Source: Sequoia sempervirens
Lineage: Eukaryota; Streptophyta; Pinopsida; Cupressales; Cupressaceae
Assembly: GCA_007258455.2 (NCBI GenBank)
Contig: VDFB02270651.1
Span: 493,404,320-493,468,319 of the forward strand
Length of the DNA: 64,000 nucleotides
Direction: 5' to 3'
Part shown: positions 1 to 10,427 of the stretch, one piece after another
Layout: each line of letters opens with the position of its first letter
How positions within the stretch are numbered: position 1 is the first letter of the stretch
Made by a program: the position numbers and the translations under genes
The notes under the pieces: model-generated
Database searches by the model: none
The model's input: the letters and a program-made list of their open reading frames with translations, nothing else
What the model was told of the DNA's origin: nothing

Positions 1-1391
1 GATATTAAGTTGACTTGAGAACCCATATCAAACAGTGTATCAACCTTACTGTGCTTTGTTACAACCTGAATGTGAAACAATTCATTTCTTTTCTTAACAA
101 CCTTAGGAGAAGATTCTTTACTTGTACTTGCACTTGCATTGGAAAAACTTTCATTGAAGAAAGAGATGTACCTTTCCCTTTACCTTGGATCTTAATAGCA
201 ACAATCTTTGTCTCATCTCCGAAGTCAGATCCAAGATCCTGTTGAATCACTGCAGTAGTCTTTTGCTTGCCTTTATTGCCTCCATATCTTTTCGGCCTTA
301 ACTCTTGATGCAGATTCCAACCCTTTGAATCATCATGCCCCTCTTTCTTGCAATGGGAGCATGTGGCTTATCACCCTCTTTCTTAGCTGTAGTTGTCTTC
401 TTCCCTTTTCCTTTATCTTTTGTCTTTGTCTATACCCTTAGGCTTAGATGGTTTTTTATCAGACTTATCAATGAAGGAACCCTTACCTCATGACTCTAAG
501 TGTGTAACTTGGACACAAACTTCATCCAAATTACTAGGATTCAAAACCAAAATGGAATGCCTTAAGAGTGAAGACCACCTATGTACTTCAACAATGTATT
601 CAGGTGTACAGTGGAACATTCAATGCAATAGCTTGTTTACAGAAATCATGGGTCTAATCTTGAATAGATTGACCTTTCCCTTGCCTAAAAGTTTACCAGT
701 TCATCATTAACTGTTGAATATGGCCTAAGGGATAGAATTTACTTTTAAGAGCATTAACAAATTCTTCCCAAGTTAAACTAACTCTACCATGCAATGAAAT
801 TTCTGCCTGAGTCCTACTCTCCCACTAGGTGAGAGTTGAACCTCCCAACTGAAGAGTAGCCAACTAGATCCTATCAGCATCATCTAAGAGATTTTGGACT
901 CTACAATAGACTTTAACTTGTTGAACCCAATCATCTAATTTTTTTGCATTCAATTCCCCACAATACTTTGGTAAGTCAAATTTTACATCCAATTTTATTT
1001 TAGGCTTGTGTGCACCTTTGAAAAGATTAGAAGACATAGAATAAGTAGAAGAAGGAGAAGATGGAGAAGGAGAAGAAGAAGTTGGGGGAATTTTCGGAGG
1101 CTCATGATCACCTCCTGATCTTTTCCCTTTGTCCTCATGAGCTTCATGTCTCTACATCCGTTCTTGCCTCTCCTGGAATAGAACTTCTAGCATGACCTTC
1201 ATGTCAAGAAAAGCCTTATGTAAAATCTTCTCATCAAGCTTTGAAATTTGTCCACCACCCGTTTCTTCCATCTATGATGGTGGATCAGTTCTTTGTCTTC
1301 TGATCTCAGGATTATATTCGTCAAGCTTGCCTTCGCCTCATCGAATCCTAGATCTCATTAGCATTCACTTCTGTAATACTAGTCACACAAA
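1..1391 (-). pseudogene. Ty3/gypsy gag remnant (element H)
   Basis: Read on the minus strand from about 1391 towards 1, this is a decayed retrotransposon capsid (gag) gene. A long frame from about 1035 to 650 contains the gypsy gag pattern LPKYCGELNAKKLDDWVQQV, then a WES-R-Q step and LTWEEFVNALKSKFYP, typical of the Retrotrans_gag family. Downstream, near 319-361, is a zinc knuckle CSHCKKEGHDDSK in which the last Cys has become Gly. Stops interrupt the capsid frame, for example after DDADRI. An acidic/Ser-rich N-terminal region precedes the capsid. The gene lies directly downstream of a primer-binding site and LTR, as gag should, and pol would lie beyond the left edge of the window. Family call is firm, lineage is not. 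Confidence 0.75.
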
Positions 1392-1403
1392 GCTCTAATA
1401 CCA
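1392..1403 (-). other. Primer-binding site of element H
   Basis: On the minus strand this reads TGGTATTAGAGC, one change from the TGGTATCAGAGC sequence complementary to plant initiator tRNA-Met. It lies 4 nt inside the LTR end at 1408 and just upstream of the gag remnant, which fixes element orientation as minus. Confidence 0.75.
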
Positions 1404-1407
1404 AACT

Positions 1408-1995
1408 TGAGCTGATTTAGGATCTACGATGATTGCTTATAAAATTCTTAACTTTACAATGATTAATTAAAGCTTAAACACACAAAATAATGTAACAAAA
1501 TGATTAAATGAACATAGCATAATAAAGATGATGAACTGAAAGAAAGAGAGTAAAGAGATAGAAGACAAAACACAATTGATAACGAAGTTCACCCAAAGGC
1601 TACGTCTTCGGGTCCCTCTCCAATAGAGTGACTGATCCGATTACGCTCCAAAAATCAGAATTACAATTGCAAGACCATTTCCTTCTAGCACAACAATGTA
1701 ACATTCCTTTGTTGTACAAGAATGGCTCCAATGTCTTCAAAGCGTTCTCTCCTTCACATCACCTGCTTCATTTCAGAATGACCCATGCCCCATTTTTATA
1801 CAAAAAATATGCCTTAATAAGTCTTAACCAATAAAAAAATCAAATAACCCCTTATAATAGATTAGCCTTCGTTTCCTAACCCCCTTTTGTCTTCTCACAA
1901 AGTTGTTAGGGGTTAGGTTTTACAATATAGGTATATTAGTTAATTTTTGGCTTAAAATACAAGACAAAACAAACTGACCTCTCTATAATATTACA
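1408..1995 (-). mobile_element. 5' LTR of element H
   Basis: Inferred 588-bp LTR. On the minus strand it would start TGTAATATTATAG at 1995 and end in CA at 1408, next to the primer-binding site. The partner LTR is outside the window, so the left-hand boundary (1995) rests only on the TG/CA rule. The interior has no credible ORF. Confidence 0.5.
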
Positions 1996-2002
1996 TGCCA
2001 CA

Positions 2003-2069
2003 TGGTGGTATAGCGGTCGCCAATCATTTTGGGGGTAGGGTGGTTGTGAGTTCAACCCCTTACCATTCC
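2003..2069 (+). repeat. tRNA-like module 1 (possible SINE head)
   Basis: The plus strand shows an A-box-like TAGCGGTCGCC at 2011-2021 and a B-box-like GAGTTCAACCC at 2048-2058, about 27 nt apart, followed by a pyrimidine-rich end. That layout is typical of tRNA-derived Pol III promoters in SINEs. It does not fold as a credible functional tRNA: there is no clean acceptor stem or anticodon arm. A diverged SINE is more likely than a tRNA gene. Confidence 0.35.
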
Positions 2070-2138
2070 ATTTTAAAAAACCCATTTAAACTTGGTTAGT
2101 TGCCAAAACTAACCCGCCACCGATGTAGATTGAAGGCA

Positions 2139-2205
2139 TGGTGTGTGGTGCAATAGTCATCATCGATCTTGGAGTTTGACAGGTCATGGGGTCAAGTCCC
2201 CTTAA
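2139..2205 (+). repeat. tRNA-like module 2
   Basis: A second module in the same orientation, about 136 bp after the first. It has a strong B-box-like GGTCAAGTCCC near 2189-2199 and a weaker A-box-like TGGTGCAATAGTC near 2146-2158. Both modules start with a CATGGTG motif, so they may be diverged copies of one unit, as in dimeric SINEs. Not a functional tRNA by eye. Confidence 0.3.
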
Positions 2206-2765
2206 AATTTTTGTTGAACTGTCCAAAACAGCTGATGATTGGTGACATGTGGCGCTCCTAGGAGTTGCCACGTGTCAATATTTTATTCGTTGATGAAGAC
2301 ACATGTACCTACTAACTGGACCGCCACTTGTCCCTATTGACTGGATGTACGTATGACACATGTCACTTTCTAGTTGGTCCACCTCATCGTCTGTACCGTA
2401 CGACCTGCTGAGTCACTATGCTGACATCATCAGTCATACCACCTAGTCCACCCTAGTCAACTACAAGTTTGACTTGTGATATCTCGGGTGTACGAACTCA
2501 AAATTTGATGAAATGAACATCGTTGGGTTCGTCTCATCAAGCTCTTCAATTTGACATTATTTTTGATGAATTCCGAGATGATCTTTTTTTCTCTTTTTTG
2601 ACAGTCTCAATTGCCAGTTTGACTAAATTTTGACTGGCTATATCTTGAGCATACAAGATCCTTTTGACTCCATTCAAGTTGCGTTGGATTCAAGATTCTA
2701 AGCTCTTTCTGATGGTGTTGAATTTTGGAGCATTGGGGACACTTCAATTTTTAGTGAAAAATATC

Positions 2766-2966
2766 TCTGGATCATGCATGTAACTTGCTTGCCCATTTAT
2801 GTTTTATGTCATTTAAGTATTTTAATTAAGACAATACTTAAGACTATTATGATCTCTTCAACACAAACTTACCAAACATCAAGTATTTTTGGAACTTCAC
2901 TAAGGCATGCTTTGTCGCTAGCATCTCCTTATCATAAATAATTTTTTTTTTGTATACTTTTGTTAG
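2766..2966 (-). pseudogene. Gypsy RNase H fragment (element I, distal half)
   Basis: The minus strand reads IYDKEMLATKHALVKFQKYL, the RNase H segment that normally follows the gypsy RT, then a decayed LKYCLN..LNDIKHKWASKL block equivalent to the usual NSLK...LNDRQQKWVSKL. Stops are present. The remaining half of the gene lies at 18988 onward: element G inserted between the two, leaving near-matching 5-bp flanks (GTTAG/ATTAG). Confidence 0.75.
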
Positions 2967-3544
2967 TGTGAAGGAGGGGATTCATTACTCCATAGTCCCA
3001 AGACAAACAGGGTCTAAAGGGAGCAAATTTCCCTCATTCACCTCAATGAAAAAGGTCAAAAGACAGAATGGTAAATGAAGGCAAGCTAATCTATGTGTTT
3101 GGGTTTTTAGGATGGATGACTTTAGGAATCAGGTAAACAAACCATAAAGGTCTCGAGAAATTGGCTAAGTGGCTCTCAGCTAGGGGATGACAATGTGGGT
3201 TAAGGAGAAAAGTGCAACATGTTGGCATCTATGTTGCACATAGGCGTCTCCTACAGATAGAGAATAGATTTTGTGACCAAAAATAGTCAAGTCTTGCTAA
3301 TAACCTAAATACTGGAAGTTGACAAATTTAAGGGAAAATAATAGAATGTAGGAAATGCACAAAAGAGAGAAGGTACACCAAGAAGAATACTTTAAATGGA
3401 AGAAAAACTAACTAGAAGCGAAATGACAAGTAGAGGGAAATAAATATACAAATCATGGTAGGTCCAGCTCCTGCATGTTCCACACGAACAAGATCCTACA
3501 CACATGAAAATGAGAAAATTTTGGGGCTTCTTTTCGGTGCTTGC
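2967..3544 (-). mobile_element. 3' LTR of G, part 1 (interrupted by E)
   Basis: Matches the first 580 or so bases of the intact LTR at 17673-18987, beginning with the same TGTGAAGGAGGGGATTCA. The match stops at 3544 where the LTR of element E begins, and resumes after 11684. The last 92 bp (3453-3544) are present again at 11684-11775. Confidence 0.85.
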
Positions 3545-4783
3545 TGTAATGTCTAGAAAGTGTAGAAAGAAAATAGATTAGAGAAAACATGCTATCTAGA
3601 TCTAAATGCAATCTAATGTTAAGCATCAAAGAACAAAGGAAAGTAAAATGAAAGAAAACTGAACAATCTCACCAAATTGCTACGTATTTCCATGATTCAT
3701 CTCGATTGCCCTTCTCTGTTTTGCTTGTAGTATAATAATTTCCCTTAGATTTTCAATAGTTCATGCAAGTATAACCTATGATAGTGATTTAGCAAAACAT
3801 CGAAGATTCAAGATAGATGCTCACAAAAGTCATAAGATTTTGAGACAGATATACGATTTCGAGAGAGATTGGACTGATGAAGACCAGATCAATTTATAGA
3901 AAATTGATTATTCGAATGACACGCTAGGATTGAAAGATCAATAGACGGTTGAGATTAACTGATTAGTCATGCATTTTGATAACAATTAGTAATGACATGA
4001 GTGATATAAATTAGAAATAGAATTAAAGATTAAATAAATGATTTAATCTTCAAGTTTGGTATTCGAAAACAAAAGAATTATCTTTGCATGACAGAGATGA
4101 AGATGGATTAAAGCAACTCTTGTTCGAATGCATGCACAAGGTTTTAATTAATTAAATAGGAATATTTAATTAATCTGCATGTACATGCAATTGAGTTAGA
4201 ACTAGATGACTGAATGATATGACAAATAGATTACTCGTGAAAGCCACTCAGACATTAAATCAAGAGTTAACTGAGCGATTTAAAATAGATCTTTGAGTCG
4301 AGTAAAAGTGAATACTTAGATAACTCACACAATTATCTAAATATAGAGGAATGCGTTAAAATAGAATTCAGGAATTCAATAATTCATTTAATTCAAGATT
4401 TGATATTTGAAGAATAATTAGATAAATAAGATTTATTTAATTAAGTGATGAAGGGATTTAAATGAATAATTAAATAAATAAAGAATTTATTTAATTATAG
4501 TTGAAGTATGATAAAGAGTAAATTAAATACGAATTTATTTAATTTGACAAGAAGGATAAGGTTAATTAGTAACATAATTAAATAAAAAATGTTTATTTAA
4601 TTAATCAGATAGAATAAAGAAAAGTGTGAATTAATTAAATAATGAAGATTATTTAACTAATAGAAGAAATAACAGACTATAGAGAATAATTAAATAATTG
4701 ACATTATTTAATCATGACCATGAAAAATATGAATTATGAAGAATTTTGAAGTCGCAGGCTTAGACCAAATTTTGGTGTCTACA
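3545..4783 (-). mobile_element. 3' LTR of E
   Basis: In plus orientation it begins TGTAATGTCTAGAAAG and ends GGTGTCTACA. The partner at 10428-11645 begins TGCAACGTCCAGAAAG. Several of the differences at this end are C/T transitions, as expected from deamination of methylated cytosines. The adjoining 4784-4800 contains the complement of the polypurine tract, identifying this as the 3' LTR of a minus-strand element. Very AT-rich, with a series of hairpins (next entry). Confidence 0.85.
4400..4715 (-). repeat. Array of six AT-rich inverted repeats in the E LTR
   Basis: Six successive short inverted repeats of the form ATTAAATAA..TTATTTAAT, spaced about 50-60 bp apart (near 4415, 4468, 4520, 4575, 4629 and 4685). 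The one near 4575 has an 11-bp perfect arm (AATTAAATAAA/TTTATTTAATT). The same series is kept in the other LTR at about 11275-11580. In element orientation the array lies in the first part of the LTR (U3). Confidence 0.7.
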
Positions 4784-6069
4784 TTTTCCCCTCTTTGATA
4801 CAATGTCATTTCGGCATTGTGTCAAAGAAAATCGATAAGAAATATGCCCCAGTCATGCCCCAGTGTAAAACAGGTGAAGGTATGCCCCCTCAAGAGGACA
4901 GGTGGGTTCAAAGAACATGAGTGTGCTCTTGAAATCGATGAGAGAAGTAGAAGATGAAAGAAAAAAGGATAGAGGAAAATAGATAAGGGTGGTGAAGATG
5001 TAGAAAAGAAGAAATATTAGTGCAAAAAGAAAGATGAATAATAAAAGACATGGATGTTAGTATTAGCAATTTTCGATGTTTCGTTGTATCACAAAAGGTG
5101 TTTCCCTTTATCATCATTAGGAAGGTCTATTACAAATGGAGATAAACACCATGATATGACATAAATCAAGGTGTACAAGGTCATCCACTTGCTAACAATA
5201 GACAGTCGCAGACAAGGATTGTCATTAACTCATACTAATGGCACAAGTTGCCCTAATCTTTTTGTCAAGACAAATCACAGACATCAAACAAAGTAAAAAG
5301 ATGGGTCATGAGACGTCATCGCTCCTCTAAATCCTTCATGGGACATCCTTGAGGAAACTAGTAACATGACTCAAAATCCAAATTTAAAAGATAGTTGACA
5401 GACATCAGTCAAAGAAAATAGAATTCTGATACATTGTTGCTTCTCTAAATCCTTCCTGGGACATCCTTGAGAAAGCTAGTAACATAATTCCAATCATTAA
5501 GTCAAATGAAAAGATAAGATAAATAAGTCAGAAAGTCAAAAAGCCAATAAAATATTTGCCAAAACTTGATTTGTTTGTTTAATTTGTTGTGATTGATAAA
5601 AGGATTGGTTGATAAAGCCTGATTCAGGAGATAAACATACTGGATAAGACTGTGAGTCTAGTTTCAATGTTATGACTATTGTATAAGGCATGACAAAGCC
5701 TGGTTTCAGAAAGACATGTATCGGTTAAGATGTTGAGTTAGATGTCGTTGATGTGATAACCTGTGTAAGGCTATGTTTGATTGTTTGACAATGTCAGTTA
5801 TGCAGGAAGGATTCATCCTATATAAGACATAGATTTCTTTGTTGATATCAATAATCAGGAAGGACTCATCCTGAATAAGACAGAGGTTGATTGTTTTGAT
5901 GATGTCTGTCTCCAGGAAGGACACATCCTATAGCAAACATTAGTTGATTTGTTTTGATTGTTTTGTTTGGAAAGTTGTTTTCTTTTGACTTAGAGACATT
6001 GCTGACTTGTTCACCAGATTGATGCATGACATGATACAATGTGTGGACAATTGACTGTGTGATGATAAA
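4784..6069 (-). other. 3' noncoding region of E, polypurine tract end
   Basis: No credible coding signal. The end next to the LTR (4784-4800) is the polypurine tract on the minus strand (CAAAGAGGGG then AAAA). Around 5793-5940 are three loosely similar units of about 55 bp, each with AGGAAGGA-TCATCCT, itself a short inverted repeat. Two further units at about 5318-5350 and 5437-5475 share CTCTAAATCCTTC-TGGGACATCCTTGAG. Confidence 0.6.
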
Positions 6070-6460
6070 ACCTAAAGGACTCACCTAGTGCGGCCTCGGG
6101 GGTGCATTGATTGATGGCCTTGCCTACATTATCCACACAGAGACCTCGTAGTTCGAATTGACTTTGACTGACAAGACTGACTACAAATAGAAGACATGTG
6201 TGAAAGTGAATGTGACGAACCCTAATGGTCTGACCTAGTGTGGCCTCAGGGGCTCATCAATTGATGGTCTTACCTACGTTATACATGCAAAGACCTCGTA
6301 GTTTGACATGACCAATGGTCATATAGACATATGGATTGAAGCATGATTTTATACAGACAAACCTAAATGGACTGACTTAATGCGGCCTTAGGGGTGCATC
6401 GGCAGATGGCCTTGCCTACGTCCAGTCACATAGGAAATGTAGTTCGACAAATGACAAAGA
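6070..6460 (-). repeat. Triplicated hairpin motif in the 3' region of E
   Basis: Three diverged tandem copies of a unit of about 95 bp, with cores at about 6091-6126, 6240-6277 and 6383-6419 and spacing of about 140-150 bp. On the element (minus) strand each reads GTAGG-AAG-CCATC, a short loop, a GATG-like arm, a CCCC block and a -AGGCC tail. The CATC/GATG arms can pair in copies 2 and 3 (three pairs in copy 1). Element F has one copy of the same motif at 37921-37953 with a perfect 8-bp stem. Confidence 0.7.
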
Positions 6461-7496
6461 CTAACAAGTGCGAATGACTTTGACTCTATTTTTGGATTTT
6501 CAAAATGTTTTGATTTTTTCTTTTGTCTTTTTGAAGTTTTTTGATGTTTTTGTGTTTTCTCAGGTCATTTTGTGATGTTTTTGGATTTTTCTATGGTTTT
6601 ACGTCTTCAACACAACCAATGGAAGAATCAATATGACACGCATCAAGTGTTTTCCCCCAGTCAAGTATAAGACCAATTGATATTGAATAGGGTAAAATAG
6701 GGGAGTATGAAATGCACTCGATGTCAATTGTTCTAGGTTATGGGAAAGACTACCACTTATTATGAATGGTATATAAAAGCGATGGATACAAAATATAAGG
6801 GATATGTACAGGGATAGGTAGAATGTACAGGGATAAGGACTATGTACAGGGTAGTGGACTATGTACGAGAAATGATTCCTACAAGCAACCAAGCAAGCAT
6901 GCACAAGAATCCAAGGACAACCATGATCTTGCCCCTAGTCAAGCTGAAAACCAATTGACAGGTGATGAGGATGGTGACGATGTTGTTTGATGTGGGAAGG
7001 AAACATCCCAAAACAACATGAGGATGACGATAATATGACTAAAGGATCAAGGTTTTCAGCCAGGCTAGAAACAAAGCCAATGAATGTTTTGAATGATGCA
7101 CTAGGATGCATAGAAAGATTGTATGGATTGGGCTTGTTGAATTTGGAATGAATTTTCAGGATTAGATGGTATGATGGAAGATCCTTAGACCATTGACAAG
7201 GGAAAAACCAAGGCATGCGATAGGATTATGAATAGGGATAACTCATTTGGAAAAATGCTATGACGGCTATGACATGATATTTCATGGATAGTGTATGACC
7301 AAAGGATAGACATGTAAAGATTTTTTCCAAAGCATGATTTATGTTTGCACCCCAGTCCTTATCAAGATCAAAGTAGGTGGAAAAACGGGCATGAGTGGTA
7401 GGACTTAGATGGATAGATGGAAATGTCATATGAAGGGTATAGGAGATGAGACAACTTGCCCCCAAGTGTAATAGTCCACATAGGTAATTTCTTACA
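6461..7496 (-). other. 3' noncoding region of E, T-rich tract
   Basis: Near 6480-6600 the plus strand is T-rich with repeated TTTTTGGATTTT and GATGTTTTT motifs. These are the complement of the A-rich AAAACATC/AATCCAAAAA tract at 37780-38100 of element F, and occupy the same place relative to the ORF. From 6800 to 6860 TACAGGG is repeated several times. No credible gene is visible. Confidence 0.5.
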
Positions 7497-7562
7497 CATG
7501 ACACCTGTTTGCCAGGTTTTCATCATGGTACTTATCCAAAGCGCCATAAGAATGGTTTTCAC
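7497..7562 (-). other. Conserved post-ORF motif of E
   Basis: About 120 bp past the ORF end, the minus strand reads GTGAAAACC, GGCGCTTTGG, ACCATGATGAAAACCTGG and AGGTGTCATG, in order with short variable gaps. The same four blocks occur just past the ORF of element F (36715-36780), although surrounding noncoding sequence is barely alignable. The ACCTG..CAGGT part can form a small stem-loop in E. It could be a short conserved peptide (TMMKTW-GVM) or an RNA signal. The function is unknown. Confidence 0.65.
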
Positions 7563-7683
7563 TATTGGACAAAAATTTTCTCTTGACTTTTTTTTTTCTT
7601 TTTGGTGTCACCAAGATGCCTATTTACTAGGTTTTCATCAAAGTGACTTTTTTTTTTTTCATTTTCTGGATGGCCTTGATGTT

Positions 7684-9287
7684 TTAGATGATTACTGATT
7701 GTGCCGAATCCATTGATGGTGCTGATGTAGAGATTGGTGCCATGATATGCCAATAATAACCTTGATGAAGTAGTTGCCTTGTCAGGATCATAGCACTTGC
7801 ATACAATTGATTGATGTCATTATAATCCTTGTTGACACTAGAGTTGGCCTTATCAAAATACGCACATCGTGATAGAGTGCCATGGGAGTCCTTACAATAA
7901 AGAGTTGCTACCAAGATGCGACAAATTTGTGACGTAGGATTTTAGACTTTAGGTGAGATGTAGGATTATGACGGATGATGGTAGATGCATTTGGCAATTT
8001 AGATTTAGGAATTTTTATTTGCAAAACTTGGGGTGATGGATGATGGATACTGGGTTTCAGACTGGGATAATGTTTGGAACCATGAATTTTACATGCCTTG
8101 TATGATGACCATTTTGAAGGAGGTGGACATTTATTATATGTGGGAGTCCTCTTTTCTTGTGGCTCCACATTTTGATTGAATTTTACTTTTGAACTATTTT
8201 CTTTGCTTGATCCATTTTTCTTTGGGATCCATTTTAACTTTATTTGTCCACTTGGATTTTTGATTGATTTAGTGGCCTTTGATATTTGATTTTGAACTTT
8301 GAATTTGTAAGACTTTTGTTTTTGTTGGTTCCAAATGGAAGGTTTATTCATGTTGGAACAACAATTTATGGTATGGATGGAAGGAGTGTTGGCAACAACC
8401 TTATGGTAAGAACTACACATGGCATCCATTTTGATGTTTGTATCAGATAAAGTTTCCCCCAATATTGAGGAGGTACCATTAACATCATTAGATTTGCTAA
8501 CTGAAGGATAACCAAGACCTTGATGTCTAGGATTTTCTTGAAACTGTATTGGTTCTAGAATTCCTTGCTCGTGTATACCTAGACCTTTTCCTTGATACTG
8601 CATGCTTTGACAGATTCTGTTTGTGATGGGGTCTTTTTTGTTTTGAAAGCAAGATGCTAACCCATCACTGTGCATGTGGAAACTATTACTTGGAATCTTC
8701 TCCTCTACAAGAAAGCCCGATTTGTTAAAAGTGGATGATCCTAGTTGATAGGATGTATTATCTTCATTGACATGTTGGATATCTTTGGTGTGATTTTGTG
8801 ACATATCAGATTTAGAGGATTCTACTAGTGCTTCCAAGTCGATGTCGAAACCATCTTTATGGTCATTGTCATAGAGTCCACTGAACTCAGCTATAACTTG
8901 ATCATTTGCAAATATGTCTAGAGTAGGAAACTCTTGTTCTAAAGGAATATCATCCCTGTGTCCAAAGGAGGAAAGTGTCTCATTTTGGGAAATGGATGTG
9001 TTTGGTACTTGGATAGGGTCATCTTCAAGTGTTTGATCATGAATGGCATAAAGGTCAAGGAGTGGATCATTTTGGACTTCTTGCTCAATAATAATGTCTT
9101 GATCAAAGATGGGTTTGTCTTGAATGATGTGGTTGGGAATGGAATCTTGATCAAGGATAAGTGTATTTTGGATTCCTTGATTATCTAGAAGGACTTCTTG
9201 GATGGACTTAAAGATAGGGTCGTGGGATAGACTACTTTGATCTTGACATGAAGGTGAAGCCATGAAGTCATGCTTTGGACTTTCCAT
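7684..9287 (-). pseudogene. Gag-type ORF of element E (one frameshift)
   Basis: An open frame of 459 codons (9287-7908) is followed, after a frameshift near 7910, by 76 codons to 7684. The product is hydrophilic and rich in Asn, Gln, Ser, Lys and Pro, with an acidic first half and a basic second half. It aligns along its length with the ORF of element F: SDMSQNHTKDI, ANTPSIHTIN, a GQIKLKWIPKK block, and the C-terminal SHGTLSRCA ... ILTRQLLHQGYYWHIM block. I find no RT, protease or integrase motif. The conserved C-terminus is not a family I recognise. Its position and basic half suggest a gag-related RNA-binding role, which is inference. Confidence 0.65.
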
Positions 9288-9763
9288 TTGACATGTATCC
9301 TCAAGTTTAGTAGATGGGATGTGACTTTGGATCTACTATATGTAGATTGAGATGGAGTGGTTTGGAAGCGATTAGTGGATGAAGGACTATGATAGGACAT
9401 GGAGGAATGGAAGGGATTAGTGGATAAAGGAATATGATAAGACGTAGAGACTTGGAAGGGATTAGTGGAAGGTTGGTTTCCCTTGTCAAGGTTAGGATAG
9501 GTATGACTAATAGATGTTTGTCGTGGATTAATGGCATGGATTATGCTAAGGGACTCTTGATAATGAGGGTAGATGGATGGTGGACTAGGATTTATGGATT
9601 GTTGGTAGGAAGGGTATGTGGGTAGTTGACCATGGGTTGACGTTGATTGGCATTTGTATTGGATAAATTGTCTTTTGAAGTCTATGGCTTGTTGGCATTG
9701 ACCATTATGAAGTAACTGGTATTCAACCTAACTAGCAAGCATATCAAAGTAAATTGCAGACAT
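9288..9763 (-). pseudogene. N-terminal low-complexity part of the E gag-type gene
   Basis: Upstream of the main ORF, the minus strand reads from an ATG at 9763 through a Pro/Ser/Gln/Tyr-rich peptide (with SIYPHYQESLS), with at least one in-frame stop near the start and a frame change before 9287. Between about 9350 and 9475 are three tandem units of about 45 bp encoding variants of STNPFQVSTSYHIPL. Element F has a comparable Asn/Gln/Pro-rich stretch before its conserved core, so this is probably the gag N-terminus. The zinc-knuckle-like block seen in F is not evident here. Confidence 0.5.
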
Positions 9764-10427
9764 GGTGGTGAGGTTATGATGAAATATGATATGAGTTCTA
9801 AGGTATGCAACCTAACCTATGTTTTTGGGATTTTCTGAATATAAAGGATGAATGTATGCAGCTATTTTTTTGGTATTTTCTATGCGAATAAGGTATGTCT
9901 AGGATGACACTAGTATAGGATGACAATATCTAAATATTCAAAGGTCTAAGCAAACTTCTAAGTTAATAAAATGTGTAAACCCGAGACGAGGGGACCAACT
10001 ACCTAAAGTCTAACCAAGGCATCAATTTTTGTTAAGTCAAGGAACCAATGTAGGATGAGGATCAAAGACAAGTTGAGTTTCCTAACTAGACTAATGAGAT
10101 GGGAGGACTCTCTATAGAACAAAGGATAAAATGATAAGACTAGGTTCAATGATAGATTTTGTTGACACTATGATTTTTCCAGAGTGTAGATGGTGGACCT
10201 ATCCTAAAGTTTGTAAAACTAACCTTCCTAGAAGTTTATTCTAAAGGAAAAAGGTATTCTAATATGAGACCAGACTTTGAATTAGGAAAACTATGGTAAT
10301 GACTAAATGAACCTAAAGGATGCAAAATTGAGCAAATCATTTTAGGTTTCTGTTCGAAGACTGCTTGTGGAAAGACAACTAAAAAACTGGTATAACCATG
10401 TTGACTAGACAGTGATCGTGATCTAAA
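9764..10427 (-). other. 5' leader of E
   Basis: Untranslated leader between the 5' LTR and the gag-type gene, with no credible ORF. The expected primer-binding site, immediately left of 10428 and read on the minus strand, starts TTTAGATCACGATCACTG. This does not match initiator tRNA-Met, so the primer tRNA is unidentified or the site has decayed. Confidence 0.55.

Larger units (their letters stand above)
1996..2765. repeat. Unclassified composite repeat (J) with tRNA-like modules
   Basis: This stretch lies between the LTR of H and the point where the RNase H of gypsy element I breaks off, and has no coding signal. Its left part carries two tRNA-like modules (separate entries). Its right part holds two loosely similar segments about 180 bp apart, at about 2472-2580 and 2635-2745. 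Each has a TATATC- or ATATC-CGGGTGTACGA-like start followed by GTTGG-TTC and an AAGCTCTT block, suggesting an old tandem duplication. It may be a SINE, a TRIM or an LTR fragment. I cannot place it in a named family. Confidence 0.35.

Noticed and set aside
2003..2205. Functional tRNA genes
   Set aside because: B-box-like cores are present, but no clean acceptor stem or anticodon arm can be drawn, and A boxes are weak.
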